The position numbers and the translations under genes are program-made. A stretch of 15,458 nucleotides of DNA from JANMDU01 sp043755865 (GTDB lineage Bacteria > Pseudomonadota > Gammaproteobacteria > Burkholderiales > Burkholderiaceae_C): contig JAYUSD010000209.1 in NCBI GenBank assembly GCA_043755865.1, positions 1-15,458 of the forward strand, read 5' to 3'. Each line of letters starts with the position of its first letter. Position 1 is the stretch's first letter. The notes below the pieces were generated by a model, which searched no databases, was not told the DNA's origin, and saw only the letters and a program-made list of their open reading frames with translations. Below, in pieces: positions 14,594 through 15,458 of this stretch.

Positions 14594-14706
14594 CTAGGTA
14601 ACGCGAAAAACGCTAAAACAACGCAAAAAACGCGAAAGCAGAAAATTTTTAACTTTCTTCTTTTTTGCGTTTTTCGCGTAACTTTCGCGCTTTTAGCGAT
14701 ACCTAG
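14594..14706. repeat. Palindromic A-tract element, copy 3 (acyl-CoA dehydrogenase / nitronate monooxygenase gap)
   Basis: A 113-base imperfect inverted repeat beginning two bases after the dehydrogenase stop. The left begins CTAGGTAACGCGAAAAACGC; the right, read inward as reverse complement, begins CTAGGTATCGCTAAAAGCGC. The left end shares a 22-base identical stretch with copy 2 (14597-14618 versus 12637-12658, but for the first bases outside it). A-runs start at 14606, 14615, 14625 and 14635. It ends 34 bases before the next ATG. Confidence 0.87.
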
Positions 14707-14740
14707 CTTCTAACCTAAAAAAACTTTAATTGAGACAAAT

Positions 14741-15458
14741 ATGCGCAATCTCCCTCCCATCCTCCAAAACCTCCCTTTCCCCGTCATCGGCAGCCCGCTC
14801 TTCATCATCAGCAACCCAAAGCTAGTCATAGCCCAATGCAAAGCCGGCGTGATCGGCGCAATGCCTGCTCTGAATGCCCGCCCAGCTGCTCAATTAGAAG
14901 AATGGCTGATTGAAATCACCGAAGAACTAGCTGCTTACGACAAAGCCAACCCAAGCAAACCGTCTGCGCCTTTCGCCATCAACCAAATCGTCCACAAAAG
15001 CAACGATCGGCTCGATCAAGACATGGCGCTGTGTGAGAAATACAAAGTGCCGATCATCATCACGTCTTTAGGCGCGAGAGAAGATGTCAATCAAGCCGTC
15101 AAAGCTTGGGGCGGCATCACGCTGCATGACGTCATCAGCAATGTGTTTGCCCGCAAAGCAATAGAGAAAGGCGCTACTGGCCTGATCCCGGTGGCCGCAG
15201 GCGCAGGCGGCCATGCCTCCACCAAGAGCCCATTCGCCATGCTGCAAGAAATTCGCCAATGGTTTGATGGCGCGATTGCCTTGTCAGGCTCCATCGCGTC
15301 AGGCGACGCGATCCTCGCCGCCCAATGCGCCGGCGCTGATCTGGCCTATATCGGCTCGCCCTTCATCGCCACGTTTGAGGCCCGCGCCAGCGATGACTAT
15401 AAAAAGATGATCACCGAGAGCAACTCAGATGACATCGTGTACAGCAATTTCTACACCG
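14741..15458 (+). CDS. Nitronate monooxygenase (2-nitropropane dioxygenase family), 3' end missing
   Basis: An FMN enzyme of the TIM-barrel NMO family; members oxidise alkyl nitronates such as propionate-3-nitronate. The frame is open for 239 codons to the right edge, out of about 320 expected. Seen are the N-terminal FPVIGSPLFIISNPKLVIA, the inner-barrel INQIVHKSNDR, GAGGHAS (154-160) with H158 as the likely catalytic base, LSGSIASGDA (181-190) for FMN phosphate, and AYIGSPFIAT (202-211). GAGACAA just before the ATG repeats the leader word found before the acyl-CoA dehydrogenase gene. Its place behind etfBA and the dehydrogenase suggests co-transcription, but a palindromic element separates them. 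In many genomes such NMO-annotated genes sit in acyl-CoA operons with no known nitronate role. Confidence 0.92.
   Translation, partial: MRNLPPILQNLPFPVIGSPLFIISNPKLVIAQCKAGVIGAMPALNARPAAQLEEWLIEITEELAAYDKANPSKPSAPFAINQIVHKSNDRLDQDMALCEKYKVPIIITSLGAREDVNQAVKAWGGITLHDVISNVFARKAIEKGATGLIPVAAGAGGHASTKSPFAMLQEIRQWFDGAIALSGSIASGDAILAAQCAGADLAYIGSPFIATFEARASDDYKKMITESNSDDIVYSNFYT

Noticed and set aside
9490..14706. The three A-tract palindromes as a CRISPR array or simple terminators
   Set aside because: They are kilobases apart with genes between them, so not an array. They lack a single clean stem with a 3' T-run, and two downstream genes have no visible promoter.

Overview
The window looks like a chromosomal segment of a betaproteobacterium, most likely Burkholderiales (Comamonadaceae-like). 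The basis is the run ftsY / rsmD / coaD / YfhL-type ferredoxin, the etfB-etfA-acyl-CoA dehydrogenase block, the TRAP transporter genes and the style of the proteins. This is recognition from memory, not a database search. Base composition looks moderately GC-rich by eye. No rRNA, tRNA, CRISPR array, phage gene or transposase was seen.

Layout. (1) Positions 1-1945, minus strand: an APH/choline-kinase-fold phosphotransferase overlaps by ATGA a glycosyltransferase fused to a DUF2064 domain. The fusion runs off the left edge. Both domains of the fusion belong to families often labelled 'arsenosugar biosynthesis'. (2) 2139-3137: glutaminase glsA, convergent with ftsY (4345-3260). A REP-like inverted pair lies between them. 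(3) 4373-7216, plus strand: rsmD, then a three-gene insert, then coaD and a 2[4Fe-4S] ferredoxin. The insert is a membrane-anchored Mrr-like protein, an RHH antitoxin with a perfect operator palindrome, and a PIN toxin. (4) 7217-7695: 479 bases without a convincing gene but rich in hairpins. A 19-bp long-range stem there keeps full pairing only as plus-strand RNA, because of its G-U pairs. (5) 7696-10627, minus strand: a three-gene TRAP transporter (DctP, DctQ, DctM types). (6) 10628-10941: a divergent control region with two perfect 12-bp palindromes, one just after a TATAAT box. (7) 10942-15458, plus strand: etfB, etfA, a 604-residue DmdC-like acyl-CoA dehydrogenase, and a nitronate monooxygenase cut by the right edge.

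The most striking non-coding feature is a family of three imperfect palindromes of 104-113 bp, at 9490-9596, 12634-12737 and 14594-14706. They begin CTAGGTA or close variants, end TACCTAG, and are built from GCGAAAAACGC-like units about one helical turn apart. All three lie in gaps within gene blocks and share the same polarity.

Functionally, the right half reads as an uptake and oxidation module. The TRAP system imports an organic acid, the acyl-CoA dehydrogenase oxidises a CoA thioester, and EtfAB carries the electrons. The divergent palindromes suggest common control of uptake and oxidation. The substrate cannot be read from the sequence.
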